A stretch of 64,000 nt of DNA, taken from RI-153 sp963752935 (GTDB lineage Bacteria; Chloroflexota; Anaerolineae; Caldilineales; Caldilineaceae). Under the pieces are notes generated by a model. The model saw only the letters and a program-made list of their open reading frames with translations, had not been told where the DNA came from and made no database searches. A program made the position numbers and the translations under genes. The DNA lies in NCBI GenBank assembly GCA_963752935.1, contig CAVWAL010000024.1:124001-188000 (forward strand), given 5' to 3'. Shown here one piece after another: positions 1 to 8,524 of this stretch (positions within the stretch are counted from its first letter, which is position 1; every line of letters starts with the position of its first letter).

Positions 1-318
1 TTCGGAATTGAGGAACCAGGGCTGAACCGGGCCATTCGTCGTTGTTACGATCTGCTGGGTTTACAAAGCTTCTTTACCGTCGGAGAAGATGAAGTTCGCG
101 CCTGGACGGTGGACGAAGGCGCTACAGCGCCTGAGGCCGCCGGCGTGATTCACTCTGATCTGCAAAAAGGGTTTATCCGTGCCGAGGTGATCAATTACGA
201 CGATCTGATGGCGCTCGGCAGCATGGCAGAAGCCCGCAAAGTTGGTAAGCTGCGCTTAGAAGGAAAAGAGTACACTGTTGCCAATGGCGACATATTGAAT
301 ATACGTTTTAATGTTTAG
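1..318 (+). CDS. ychF: Ribosome-binding ATPase YchF, C-terminal part (5' truncated)
   Basis: The open frame runs in from the window edge in frame 1 and ends at a TAG after 105 residues. It matches the C-terminal part of the Obg-family ATPase YchF: a short helical stretch (LNRAIRRCYDLLGL), then the TGS-like domain with SFFTVGEDEVRAWTV, HSDLQKGFIRAEV and a GDILNIRFNV end, all typical of YchF tails. YchF binds the ribosome and hydrolyses ATP. The P-loop and helical hairpin lie upstream of the window. Identity is firm from the tail alone; start and promoter cannot be seen. Confidence 0.88.
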   Translation, partial: FGIEEPGLNRAIRRCYDLLGLQSFFTVGEDEVRAWTVDEGATAPEAAGVIHSDLQKGFIRAEVINYDDLMALGSMAEARKVGKLRLEGKEYTVANGDILNIRFNV

Positions 319-468
319 CTCTCTTTAGGAAGGTCCGTTGGGCCGAACCGCAGTCCTTGCTGTGGTGGCCTGATGTTCACGGTTGAATTTGCAAGGTCGT
401 AAAGAGTAGCGGTCGTTTGTGAATATCGTTACTTTCGTAGAGTTTACTGTCGAAACACAAGAAAAGCT

Positions 469-490
469 GACACTGCGCAGGGACAGTGTC
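469..490 (+). promoter_or_regulatory. Hairpin just upstream of the S1-protein ribosome binding site
   Basis: A 7-bp inverted repeat (GACACTG and CAGTGTC, 8-nt loop) ends only 7 bases before the AGGAG ribosome binding site of the following gene. It could affect translation of that gene or be chance. No terminator-type T run follows it. Confidence 0.3.
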
Positions 491-510
491 ACAAGCACAG
501 GAGTGTCATA

Positions 511-1690
511 ATGTCTGAGGAAACCCGTATCGTTGAAGAGCAAGACAATGAAGAATCCGTTGTCCAGGCTGAAGGTGCAGAGAACGAAGCAACAGAGCAA
601 CCCGTGTCCGCCCAAACTGCCTCGGAGGCTACACCTGAGGTAGAGGCGGATGGAGCATCCGCGGCTGAAGCACCCGCGGCTGAAGCACCCGCGGCTGAAG
701 CGGTGGCTGAGGAAGCACCTGTTGCCGAAGCAGCACCTGCTGAAGAAGCGCCCGTTGCCGAAGAAGCATCCGCCGAAGCAGCACCTGTTGCCGAAGCAAG
801 CACCCGTTGCCGAAGAAGCATCCGCCGAAGCAGCACCTGTTACTGAACAAGCACCCGCTGCCGAAGAAGCATCTGCTGCGCAAACACGGAGCGATGACGA
901 TGACGATGAAGATGGCGACGATCAGAGTGCCGAATATCGCTCGGAAGATGGCAAACAAGTCGTCTATTTGAGTGTCGGCCAGGAAGTCACCGGCACCGTC
1001 AAGCGTACCACCGAGTTTGGCGCATTTGTCGACATCGGTGCCGGTCGCGACGGTCTGATCCACATTTCGGAACTTGCCGTCGGCCGCGTCAACAAGGTCG
1101 CTGACGTCCTCAAGGATGGTCAGCAAGTCACGGCGTGGATCAAGAAACTGGATCGCAAACGTAACCGTATTAGCCTCACGCTGATCTCACCCGGAACCAA
1201 GACGCTCAAAGATCTTAAAGAGGGCGAGATTGTGCCCGGCACTGTAAGCAAGATCATGCCGTACGGCGCCTTCATCGACATTGGTGTCGGCACCGATGCG
1301 CTCCTCCATATTCGTGAGATGAGCAACGGCTACGTGAATAAGCCCGAAGACGTGGTCAAGACCGGCGAAGCCCTCGAAGCCCGCATCATTTCGGTGGATC
1401 GACGTCGCCGACGTATCGATCTCAGCCTCAAGGGGCTGCGCGATGAGCCGGAAGTTGAGGCTGCTCCGCAGATCCTGCAAGAGGCAGAAGCCGAGGAATC
1501 GCTCAACGATCCGTACGCGGACGTAGAGGTACTTTCGCCCATGGAACTCGCTTTCAAACGAGCGATGGAAGCCGAAGGGATCGAAGTCAACGTGCAGAAG
1601 GCCGGCAAGCGCGCCAAATCCGGCAAGAAGCGCACCCGGGCTATTCAGGAAGAGATCATTAACCGCACCCTGAGTAGCATGCGCGATTAG
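511..1690 (+). CDS. Two-S1-domain RNA-binding protein with Ala/Glu-rich N-terminus; frameshifted
   Basis: Translation should start at ATG 511, after CAGGAG at 498-503. The first frame gives an acidic Ala/Glu/Pro-rich arm and reaches a stop at 846. The other frame, open to 1690, continues the same repeat and then carries two S1 (OB-fold) domains: GQEVTGTVKRTTEFGAFVDI followed by LIHISEL, and GEIVPGTVSKIMPYGAFIDI followed by LLHIREM. A basic C-terminus follows. The 511-1690 span is one base longer than a multiple of three, so removing one base restores a protein of about 392 residues. The shift lies near 796 in a 51-bp tandem repeat: the first copy has an extra G relative to the second. The domains fit ribosomal-protein-S1-like mRNA-binding proteins. 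Whether the shift is real, an error or phase-variable cannot be told here. Confidence 0.8.
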
Positions 1691-1729
1691 CACCACGTCT
1701 TAAGGTGCTGTCTCTGATGCGATACGCTC

Positions 1730-1766
1730 AAGCGACGGAAGATCTGATCTTCCGTCGCTTTTGTAT
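1730..1766 (+). terminator. Rho-independent terminator after the S1-domain gene
   Basis: The arms AAGCGACGGAAGATC (1730-1744) and GATCTTCCGTCGCTT (1746-1760) are perfectly complementary over 15 bp, and the 3' arm runs into TTTTGT. It sits 40 bases after the stop at 1690. Confidence 0.9.
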
Positions 1767-1821
1767 CTCTGAGGGACGCGTCGATCGACGCCGCCTTACT
1801 GCAAATTTATGAGGAGGTGTG

Positions 1822-2556
1822 ATGCAAATTGCAGGGAAAACTGCGCTTGTGACTGGGGGCGCTCAGCGGGTAGGCAAGGCCATTGTGATGATGTTGGCCG
1901 ATCATGGGGCGAATGTGGTGATCAACTACAATAGCTCTTCTATGGCCGCTACGCAGACGCTAGAGGAGGTGAAGGCGCTTGGTGTTGATGCACTTGCCGT
2001 TCAATGTGATATCGCCCGACTCGAAGACGTCCAGTCAATGAAGAAGACCGTCGAGGCACATTTCGGCGGGATCGACATTCTGGTCAATAGCGCCGATCTC
2101 TTTAGCAAGCACCCCTTTCCCACAGACGATTACACGGCCTGGCATCGCGTCACCGATGTGACCATCAACGGATCGTTCTACGTGAGCAACGAGTTCGCGC
2201 CGTTTATGCTGGCGCGTGGCGATGGCGCGATCATCAACATCGTGGACTTGGCGGCCTGGAAGCCGTGGCCCAACTTCACGGCCCACAGTGTCGCCAAGAG
2301 CGCGCTGCTGGCCCTGACGCGTCAGATGGCGCTGGAGTTGGCGCCGACCGTCCGTGTCAATGCCATTGCACCGGGGCCCGTGTTGCCACCGCCCGACTAC
2401 AGCGAGGCTCAAAACGCTCGCGTGGCTGCACGTACCCTGTTGAAACGCTGGGGCAGCGCCGAGGACGTCGCTTTCGCTGCCAAGTATCTCATCGAAGCCG
2501 ACTACGTCACGGCAGAAGTGATGCGTGTAGATGGCGGGGAATTTTATGGCGTTTGA
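1822..2556 (+). CDS. Short-chain dehydrogenase/reductase, pteridine-reductase-like
   Basis: A 244-residue classical SDR. ATG 1822 is chosen over the GTG three bases upstream because GAGGAGG at 1811-1817 is then better spaced. The N-terminal nucleotide-binding motif TGGAQRVGKA near residue 12 is clear, and an INYNSSS stretch follows beta-2. The active site is unusual. The usual catalytic Ser position reads INIVDLAAW, an Asp as in pteridine reductases. The YxxxK motif reads AHSVAKSALLALTRQ, with His in place of Tyr and Lys kept. The C-terminal VNAIAPGPVLPP loop is typical. NAD(P)H-dependent reduction of a pterin or carbonyl substrate is inferred; the Tyr-to-His change leaves activity uncertain. 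The 3' end overlaps the convergent amylase gene by 13 bp. Confidence 0.82.
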   Translation: MQIAGKTALVTGGAQRVGKAIVMMLADHGANVVINYNSSSMAATQTLEEVKALGVDALAVQCDIARLEDVQSMKKTVEAHFGGIDILVNSADLFSKHPFPTDDYTAWHRVTDVTINGSFYVSNEFAPFMLARGDGAIINIVDLAAWKPWPNFTAHSVAKSALLALTRQMALELAPTVRVNAIAPGPVLPPPDYSEAQNARVAARTLLKRWGSAEDVAFAAKYLIEADYVTAEVMRVDGGEFYGV

Positions 2557-4412
2557 GTCGCTACGTGTTGCGTACGAAAAAGCGTATCTCTCGCGCCGCA
2601 ATTGATGTTTCGGTCATGGATCGGTGTGCCGCTCTCCGCATCCACGAATGATCCTGCGCCAAGCGTCACTGTTCGTGCCTGTGTGCCCAGGTTGACGGCA
2701 ATATACACTTCATCCATCTCATGGGTACGACTGAGCAACCACACACTGTGGGCCTCGTCGAGCAGATGGGTTCTGATCTCCCCCCTGATCAGCGCCGGGT
2801 GGGTTTTGCGCAGGTCGATGAGCGCTTTGGTGTACGCATATAGCCCGGCATCCTGATCCGATCCCCAGCGCATGGCGTGACGCGCTTCCTCTTGGAAGGG
2901 CGCCTTGCTGCGTGGCTGGCTCACACCCACCTCCGTGCCATAGTAGAGGATCGGCACTTCACCCAACGCCATCAGCAGCCCAATGCCCAGTTTCAGCCGG
3001 TCAATCCGGTTGCCTGCCACCCACAAAAAGCGATTCATGTCGTGGTTGTCGAGAAATGCGGGCAAGATGAAGTCGTCGGGGAAGAAGCGGCGGCTGCGCT
3101 CCATGTGCGCTGCAAACCGCCCCAGTGGAATCGCCGGCCTTTCTCCGGTACACAATTGACGCACCGCACGTGTGAAGCCAAAGTCCAGGCAGCCGTCGAG
3201 CCGACCGCTGTAGCTGCGCAGCAGATCGCCCATGCGCGTCACTTCTCCAAAGAGCCAACAGTCTGGTTTCACCGTCTTACAGGCAGCGCCAAACTCGCTC
3301 CAAAAACTGTGACCGGGGCCTGCGGCATAGTCGAGCCGGTAACCGTCGATGTCAAATTCACGCAGCCAATACTGAGCAGCTTCACACAGGAACTGTCGCG
3401 CCGCCCGGCTGTCGGTGTTGAACTGAGGCATCTCAGCCACGTCGAAAAAGCAGCGGTAGCCGTGCGTGTAGGCCTCTGCAAACGAAAACCATTCCCGATA
3501 GGTAGAATTGGCGTCATTCTTCGCTTGCTGAAAAATCGGCGCTTGTGATGACGTATGATTGGCCACAAAATCCAGGATCACGCGGATGCCGCGGCGATGG
3601 GCTTCGCGCACAAGCGCACGTAGATCGTCCTTTGTGCCGAAGCGAGGATCGATCTGATAATAGTCGATCGTGTCATAGGCATGATAGGCATCTGCCGTAA
3701 AAATCGGTGTCAACCAGATTGCCGTGGCCCCTAAGTCGGCGATATAGTCGAGCCTGGCCGCTATCCCCTGCAGATCGCCACCCATAAAAGAGTCTAGTTC
3801 GGCGGCGCTAAGCCATTCCTCTTTGACCGGTACACCGCGGCTTCCCCGCGCAAAGCGATCTACCAGGATCTCGTAGACCACGGCTGATTTAGCCCAGGGT
3901 GGCGGCACGAACCGATCCACATGATAGCCGTAGAGCGTCGAGACTTCCTGCGTGCGATCCAGATTCTGTTCACGGCTCCAATGTGATGTTCCACTGTTGT
4001 CCGCGCCTGCGTTGGTTTGGCGTCCTTCGATGCGGTAATGGACCATCGTCCCCTCGGGCTGACCCGGGATTTCCCCTTGCCAGATTTCCACGTAATCCCA
4101 GATCAGCGGCTGCCACTGCACGTCCACGCGGTGGAATTCCACTGCGAACCTGTGCCGGTTGCCGTTCCCTGCCACCGGATCGCTGCCATCCACGCTGACA
4201 TAGGCGGTGACTCTATCCACGGGCGCATCCTGGCCGACGGTGACGGTCAAGGTGACCGGCTCGTCTGGCAATGGATCGAGTGGCGAGATCTGCTGACGAT
4301 GACGGATGCCGCGCCAGCGATCCTGCTCTGTATCCAACAACAGGCTGGGGTCCGCCTCAATGCCACCGAATATAAAATCCTGCATGGTCAAATTTGGTAT
4401 GGATTCTGTCAC
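2544..4412 (-). CDS. GH13 alpha-amylase / neopullulanase-like glycosidase
   Basis: A 622-residue enzyme starting at GTG 4412 behind GAGGTAGG. Residues about 45-165 form an N-terminal beta-sandwich as in maltogenic amylases and neopullulanases. The (beta/alpha)8 barrel starts near WAKSAVVYEILVDRF (173). All four GH13 regions are visible: DFVANH (281-286), GYRLD with nucleophile Asp361, FGEV with acid/base Glu390, and DNHD with Asp458. A C-terminal beta-domain follows. There is no signal peptide, so it probably acts in the cytoplasm on imported alpha-glucans. It is the last gene of the mal-type cluster but lies behind a terminator-like hairpin, so its level may differ from the transporter genes. 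Substrate (maltodextrin, cyclodextrin or pullulan) cannot be fixed from sequence. Confidence 0.93.
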   Translation of the reverse strand: MTESIPNLTMQDFIFGGIEADPSLLLDTEQDRWRGIRHRQQISPLDPLPDEPVTLTVTVGQDAPVDRVTAYVSVDGSDPVAGNGNRHRFAVEFHRVDVQWQPLIWDYVEIWQGEIPGQPEGTMVHYRIEGRQTNAGADNSGTSHWSREQNLDRTQEVSTLYGYHVDRFVPPPWAKSAVVYEILVDRFARGSRGVPVKEEWLSAAELDSFMGGDLQGIAARLDYIADLGATAIWLTPIFTADAYHAYDTIDYYQIDPRFGTKDDLRALVREAHRRGIRVILDFVANHTSSQAPIFQQAKNDANSTYREWFSFAEAYTHGYRCFFDVAEMPQFNTDSRAARQFLCEAAQYWLREFDIDGYRLDYAAGPGHSFWSEFGAACKTVKPDCWLFGEVTRMGDLLRSYSGRLDGCLDFGFTRAVRQLCTGERPAIPLGRFAAHMERSRRFFPDDFILPAFLDNHDMNRFLWVAGNRIDRLKLGIGLLMALGEVPILYYGTEVGVSQPRSKAPFQEEARHAMRWGSDQDAGLYAYTKALIDLRKTHPALIRGEIRTHLLDEAHSVWLLSRTHEMDEVYIAVNLGTQARTVTLGAGSFVDAESGTPIHDRNINCGARDTLFRTQHVATQTP

Positions 4413-4437
4413 TATGCCTACCTCATGTCTAACAAGA

Positions 4438-4461
4438 AAAGCCCGGCATCAACCGGGCTTT
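4438..4461 (-). terminator. Terminator-like hairpin between malG and the amylase gene
   Basis: Read on the minus strand, AAAGCCCGG and CCGGGCTTT form a perfect 9-bp stem with a 6-nt loop, followed by TTCTTGTT. It lies 42 bases after the malG stop and 26 bases before the amylase start, so it can end or attenuate transcription between them. Confidence 0.75.
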
Positions 4462-4502
4462 GGCTTGTAGTCTTGATTGCCGTCTCTGTCTTCTCCGCCA
4501 AT

Positions 4503-5381
4503 CTACCCTTTGACCGCGCCTGCCGTGAGGCCACTGACAAGGTAGCGCTGGAGCGCCAGGAAGATGACCACAACCGGAATCGCACCGACCAGCGCTCCGG
4601 CAGAGAAAATGCCCCAGCGGTTGGCGTACTGATCACGGATGAAGAGGCTCAGCCCAACGGCCAGCGTGTAGTTGTCTGCAGATTGCAGCATGACACGCGC
4701 AAGCACAAATTCTGAATAGGTGCCCACGAAGATGAGCAGCCCTACCACCACCAGAATGGGCCGGACCAGCGGCATGATCACCCACCAGAACGTCTGCCAG
4801 GGGCTGGCGCCGTCGATGGTGGCCGCTTCATCCAGGTCGCGCGGCACCGAATCGAAGAACCCTTTCATCAGCCATGTATTTACGCCCAGGATACCGCCAA
4901 GGTAAACCAGAATCAACCCACCGTGCGTGTTCAGGCTTAGCCAGGGAACATAGCGCCCCAATTGCTGAAGGATCAAGAAGAGCGCTACCATGTTCAGAAA
5001 GTTCGGAAAGACCTGGATCAGCAGGATGGTCTGCAACAGCGAACGCCGGCCTCTGAAGCGGAAACGCGAGAAGGCATACGCCGCCGTCGCCGTGAAGAGA
5101 ATCCCGATCACCGTAGTCACAGTAGAGATCATCAGCGAGTTGAGCATCCATGTGCGGAAGAGCATCACATTGGAATCGAAGAGATTCTGATAATTCTCAA
5201 AGGTGGCGTTGCCGGGCACCAGCGTCTGATTGACCAGTGAATTGGACGGGTTGATCGACGCCGAGAAGATCCAGACGACCGGGAAGAGCGCGTAGAAGAG
5301 CGCCGCCAGTGCCAATATCACCCGAATGGTCAGCCCGATCTGGCGTTGTCGCTTAATCGACCCCATATTTGTGCTAGACAT
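4503..5381 (-). CDS. malG: ABC sugar transporter permease, MalG type
   Basis: A 292-residue inner-membrane permease with six predicted helices, the first at LAALFYALFPVVWIFSASI. The cytoplasmic EAA loop that docks the ATPase reads LDEAATIDGASPWQTFWWVI. It pairs with MalF to form the channel for maltose/maltodextrin fed by the binding protein. Its ATG lies inside the 3' end of malF (8-bp overlap), which implies translational coupling. No MalK-type ATPase gene is present in the window, so a shared ATPase encoded elsewhere is likely. Exact sugar range is inferred from the neighbouring malE and amylase. Confidence 0.92.
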   Translation of the reverse strand: MSSTNMGSIKRQRQIGLTIRVILALAALFYALFPVVWIFSASINPSNSLVNQTLVPGNATFENYQNLFDSNVMLFRTWMLNSLMISTVTTVIGILFTATAAYAFSRFRFRGRRSLLQTILLIQVFPNFLNMVALFLILQQLGRYVPWLSLNTHGGLILVYLGGILGVNTWLMKGFFDSVPRDLDEAATIDGASPWQTFWWVIMPLVRPILVVVGLLIFVGTYSEFVLARVMLQSADNYTLAVGLSLFIRDQYANRWGIFSAGALVGAIPVVVIFLALQRYLVSGLTAGAVKG

Positions 5382-6981
5382 TCTCGCTCACCTCCTCCAA
5401 CATATTCGTATAGCGGAACTGGAAGTAGGTGATCACCACCAGAATCAAGAAAATAGCCACGGTGATCGCCGCCGCATAGCCTAGATCGGCGCCGCGTCCA
5501 CTCGAGAAGGCAATGCGGTAGGTGTACGTCACCAGGATATCCGTGTGGCCGACCGGGGACAGTGTGCCGCTCATCGGCGGGCCGCCTTCGGCGTAGAGAT
5601 CGATGATCACAAAGTTGTTAAAGTTGAAGGCAAACGACGCCACCAACAGCGGGCCAACCGTGATCAAGAGTAGCGGCAGGGTCAACGTGCGGAACTGCTG
5701 CCAGGCCGACGCACCGTCGATATTGGCTGCCTCATAGATGTCACTGGGCAGCGCCTGTAAGGCGCCGGTTGTGATCAAAAACATGTACGGAAAGCCCAGC
5801 CAGAGATTGATGCCAAGGATACCCACCTTGGCCCACAACGCACTGCTAAACCAGGGAATACTCAGCCCGAACAGGTTCTGCAATGTCTCGCTAACCACGC
5901 CAAACTGTGGATTCAGAAGGCCCACCCACACCGGCACGCTGATAAACGCGGGCACCGCGTACGGGATCAGCAGCAACGAGCGCAGCAGCTTCTGGAAGGG
6001 CAGATCCGAGGTGTTGAACATAATCGCAAAGAACAGCCCGACCACAAAGGTCATCAACACGGCCAGGATGGCAAAGGCAATCGTCCACAAAAAGACGAGG
6101 ATAAACGGGCCTCGCAGCGACGGACTGGTGAACAGTCGTGTGAAGTTATCCGGCCCGATATACACCTGGAAACCGGGGCGCAGCCGTGATCCATCCTCTG
6201 CTGTGAAGGTCCCTTCAACCGGGTAGTAGGTGATATCGGTCTGGGCATCGACTACAGCATCCTCGTCAGGTAGGTAGACGTAACGCTGTTGGTACTGTGC
6301 CGCCTTGCCCACCAACTGTCGGCTTACCTGGAAAATTCTGTCGTCAACGCCGAACTGCGTACTGACAAGTTGCGCCGTATAGCGTAACAACTGCAACCTG
6401 CTCAACTGCTCATAGCCATCGATACTTTCCGGCGCTTCCTGGCCCGGGTCTACAACCTCGACGGGCTGCCCAGGACGAGCGATCAATGTTTCGCTGCCAT
6501 CGGGAGCCGTCAACCAGAGAATAAACTCTGCCGTTTCGGGCGTGGCATTGGGCGTAACGTAAGCGGTATAGTCATACACGCCTTCATCTTCGGGTAAATA
6601 GCGCTGTTGTTCTAGCAGTTCAATCGCCAGCGGTTTGGTGAGTAGATGACCGTCACCGTAGTTTGTAAAAGCGGTGTAGACAGTGAAGAAGATAGGATAG
6701 ACCACCATCACAACCAGCAACGCCAACCCCGGCGAGATCCAGCGTAAAGGATAAAGATCCTCACGAATGAAGATGGCATTCAAGATGATGGTAACAATAC
6801 CGATGACGATGCCCAGGTACCAGATACCGTCATCGAACATGTTGTAGAGCAGCCAGAGGGCAATGGCATCGATTACCGCCAGGCCACCCAGTCGAAAGAT
6901 CCAACCTACGATTGAAGTCGATTTGGGGGAGCCTGGGGGGGCCGAAGCCCCCCCATTCCCACTCTGGATGCGTGTACTCAT
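5374..6981 (-). CDS. malF: ABC maltose transporter permease, MalF type with large P2 loop
   Basis: A 535-residue permease close in length to E. coli MalF. Three N-terminal helices (about residues 25-125) come before a soluble loop of about 150-160 residues (about 125-285), matching the P2 domain that contacts the binding protein. The transport core follows, with the EAA motif YEAANIDGASAWQQF and a C-terminal helix. The start codon shares one base with the malE stop (TAATG), so it is coupled to malE. Codons 10-16 contain a very strong GC hairpin with a UUCG loop, annotated separately. The long P2 loop favours a true maltose/maltodextrin system over a generic sugar permease. Confidence 0.93.
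   Translation of the reverse strand: MSTRIQSGNGGASAPPGSPKSTSIVGWIFRLGGLAVIDAIALWLLYNMFDDGIWYLGIVIGIVTIILNAIFIREDLYPLRWISPGLALLVVMVVYPIFFTVYTAFTNYGDGHLLTKPLAIELLEQQRYLPEDEGVYDYTAYVTPNATPETAEFILWLTAPDGSETLIARPGQPVEVVDPGQEAPESIDGYEQLSRLQLLRYTAQLVSTQFGVDDRIFQVSRQLVGKAAQYQQRYVYLPDEDAVVDAQTDITYYPVEGTFTAEDGSRLRPGFQVYIGPDNFTRLFTSPSLRGPFILVFLWTIAFAILAVLMTFVVGLFFAIMFNTSDLPFQKLLRSLLLIPYAVPAFISVPVWVGLLNPQFGVVSETLQNLFGLSIPWFSSALWAKVGILGINLWLGFPYMFLITTGALQALPSDIYEAANIDGASAWQQFRTLTLPLLLITVGPLLVASFAFNFNNFVIIDLYAEGGPPMSGTLSPVGHTDILVTYTYRIAFSSGRGADLGYAAAITVAIFLILVVITYFQFRYTNMLEEVSENV
6935..6954 (-). promoter_or_regulatory. cUUCGg-capped hairpin in the first codons of malF
   Basis: On the minus strand the sequence is seven G, CTTCGG, seven C: an 8-bp all-GC stem closed by the very stable C(UUCG)G tetraloop. 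It starts 27 bases after the A of the malF start codon and so lies within the gene. In other bacteria, hairpins between the binding-protein and permease genes protect the upstream mRNA or reduce permease yield. That role here is inference. Confidence 0.75.
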
Positions 6982-8408
6982 TACTCGCCTGCGATAGAGG
7001 CGCGAATTTGTTCGGCGGCGTTGGTCAATGCGGCTTCAGGTTCCTCGGCCTGCGTAATGATCAGTTCCATGGCATCGCCCCAGGCCGACCACACAGCCGA
7101 CATGGCGGGGATGGCAGGCATGGGCAGACCATTGGCGCCGGCTTCGGCGAAGGCCTGGATGTCCTCGTCGTCGATTGCATCGCGAACCGGGATAAAGGCA
7201 GAGGGTCGCGGATCGGCGTCGAAGATGGCCTGCATCACATCGGCGGTGGCCACGTAGTCACGCAAGAAGGTCTGCGCCAGCAGCGGATCGTCGGTGAAGG
7301 CGCTCACCATGAACCCCTGCACACCCAGGAACGGCTGCGCATCCTGCACTTCGCCAGGAATGGTGGTCACGGCATAGGGGATGCCTGATTCGCGGATGCG
7401 AGGCAACGCCCACGGGCCTGTGATCATCATGGCGGTATCGCCATTCTCAAAGGCAGCATGCATGGTGTCGTAGTTCACGTCGCCCACCAGGTGTCCGGCT
7501 TCGGCCATGCCGTCCAGCCAGTTGAAGGCGGCAAGCGTGCCTTCGCTGTCGATACCCAGATCGTCGGGGTTGTATCCCTCGTCGGTCAGGCCAAAGACGT
7601 AACCGCCAAAGGCCGTCTGAATTGGGAAGAAGTGATACGGATCATTGGTCTGAATCAGATAGCCGTTGGAAACGAGGCCATCGGCTTCGAGCTGAGCCGA
7701 AATTTCTTCGACTTCGCTCCAGGTGGTGGGCGCAGTTTCGACCAGTTCGGGGTTGTAGACAAAGGCCACGTTTTCGGTGGCATACGGGATACCGTAGAGT
7801 TGACCGTCGTAGATGAAGGCCTGGATAGCCGCATCCAGGAAGTTGTCCTCAAGGTCGGGGGTCAGTTCGATGGGAGCCAGCAGACCATTCTCGACCAACT
7901 CACCCAGCCAATCGTGCGCACCGATGATGATATCGGCGCCTTCGCCGGCCGGAGCCGCAACCTTGAAGTCATCGCGGATGTCGCCAAAGCCCTTTTCCAC
8001 CACCGATACACAGATGCCGGCTTCAGATTCGAAGGCGGCGCCAACGTTCTGCAGGATCTCGGCGCGGGTGTCATCGGCCCAGATTGTCAGAGAAGGGGCA
8101 CCCTCTTCACAGGTCGAGAGGACCGTATCGGTTGGTTCTGCAGCGGCCGGTTCTTCGGCGGCCGGTTCTTCAGCGGCGGCCTCTTCTTCAGCGACAGGCG
8201 TCGCCGTCGGTTCTTCAGCCGCAGCCTCTTCGGCCGGTGCTTCAGTCGGCTCGGCGGGTACTTCAGTCGGTTCAACGGTGGGTTCTACGGCGGCCGGGGC
8301 TTCGGTGGGCGCCGCAGCAGGTGCGGGTTCCTCACCGCCAGGACAGGCGGCCAAAACCAGCGTCAATGCCATCAAAACAGTGACGAGTAACCAGATTCGG
8401 GGCTTCAT
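6981..8408 (-). CDS. malE: Maltose/maltodextrin ABC transporter substrate-binding lipoprotein
   Basis: ATG 8408 (475 residues) is preferred to the TTG just upstream; AAAGGAG is well placed. A lipoprotein signal ends at LVLAAC with Cys22 as the lipidated residue. Residues about 23-95 are a Pro/Ala/Glu/Thr linker that holds the receptor off the membrane. The rest is a family 1 solute-binding fold: LTIWADDTRAEIL, the hinge region with FVYNPELV, and the FENGDTAMMITGPWALPRI segment typical of MalE. It delivers sugar to MalF/MalG. It is the first gene of the transport operon, downstream of and codirectional with the lacI-type regulator. Confidence 0.94.
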   Translation of the reverse strand: MKPRIWLLVTVLMALTLVLAACPGGEEPAPAAAPTEAPAAVEPTVEPTEVPAEPTEAPAEEAAAEEPTATPVAEEEAAAEEPAAEEPAAAEPTDTVLSTCEEGAPSLTIWADDTRAEILQNVGAAFESEAGICVSVVEKGFGDIRDDFKVAAPAGEGADIIIGAHDWLGELVENGLLAPIELTPDLEDNFLDAAIQAFIYDGQLYGIPYATENVAFVYNPELVETAPTTWSEVEEISAQLEADGLVSNGYLIQTNDPYHFFPIQTAFGGYVFGLTDEGYNPDDLGIDSEGTLAAFNWLDGMAEAGHLVGDVNYDTMHAAFENGDTAMMITGPWALPRIRESGIPYAVTTIPGEVQDAQPFLGVQGFMVSAFTDDPLLAQTFLRDYVATADVMQAIFDADPRPSAFIPVRDAIDDEDIQAFAEAGANGLPMPAIPAMSAVWSAWGDAMELIITQAEEPEAALTNAAEQIRASIAGE

Positions 8409-8463
8409 CAAGTAGCTCCTTTCAGAAGCAAGTGGAATGTAGAAAGTCTGTTCAACTGTATAG

Positions 8464-8485
8464 GTGACGCGCGTGCGCGAATCAC
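8464..8485. promoter_or_regulatory. Imperfect 22-bp dyad upstream of malE (candidate operator)
   Basis: A 22-bp sequence beginning GTGACGCGCG and ending GCGAATCAC has 8 of 11 positions symmetric about a CG-rich centre. It lies about 60 bases upstream of the malE start, in the only untranslated stretch between lacI and malE. It does not match the better operator found upstream of lacI, so its partner protein is unknown. Confidence 0.3.
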
Positions 8486-8524
8486 TCGGATGGGGTGGGA
8501 TCCTTCAGGCTAGTTTTCTGGTGC

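Noticed and set aside
489..1126. Minus-strand Ala/Ser/Cys-rich open frames opposite the S1-protein repeats
   Set aside because: They mirror the Ala/Glu codon repeats of the real gene, have no ribosome binding site and no recognisable domain.
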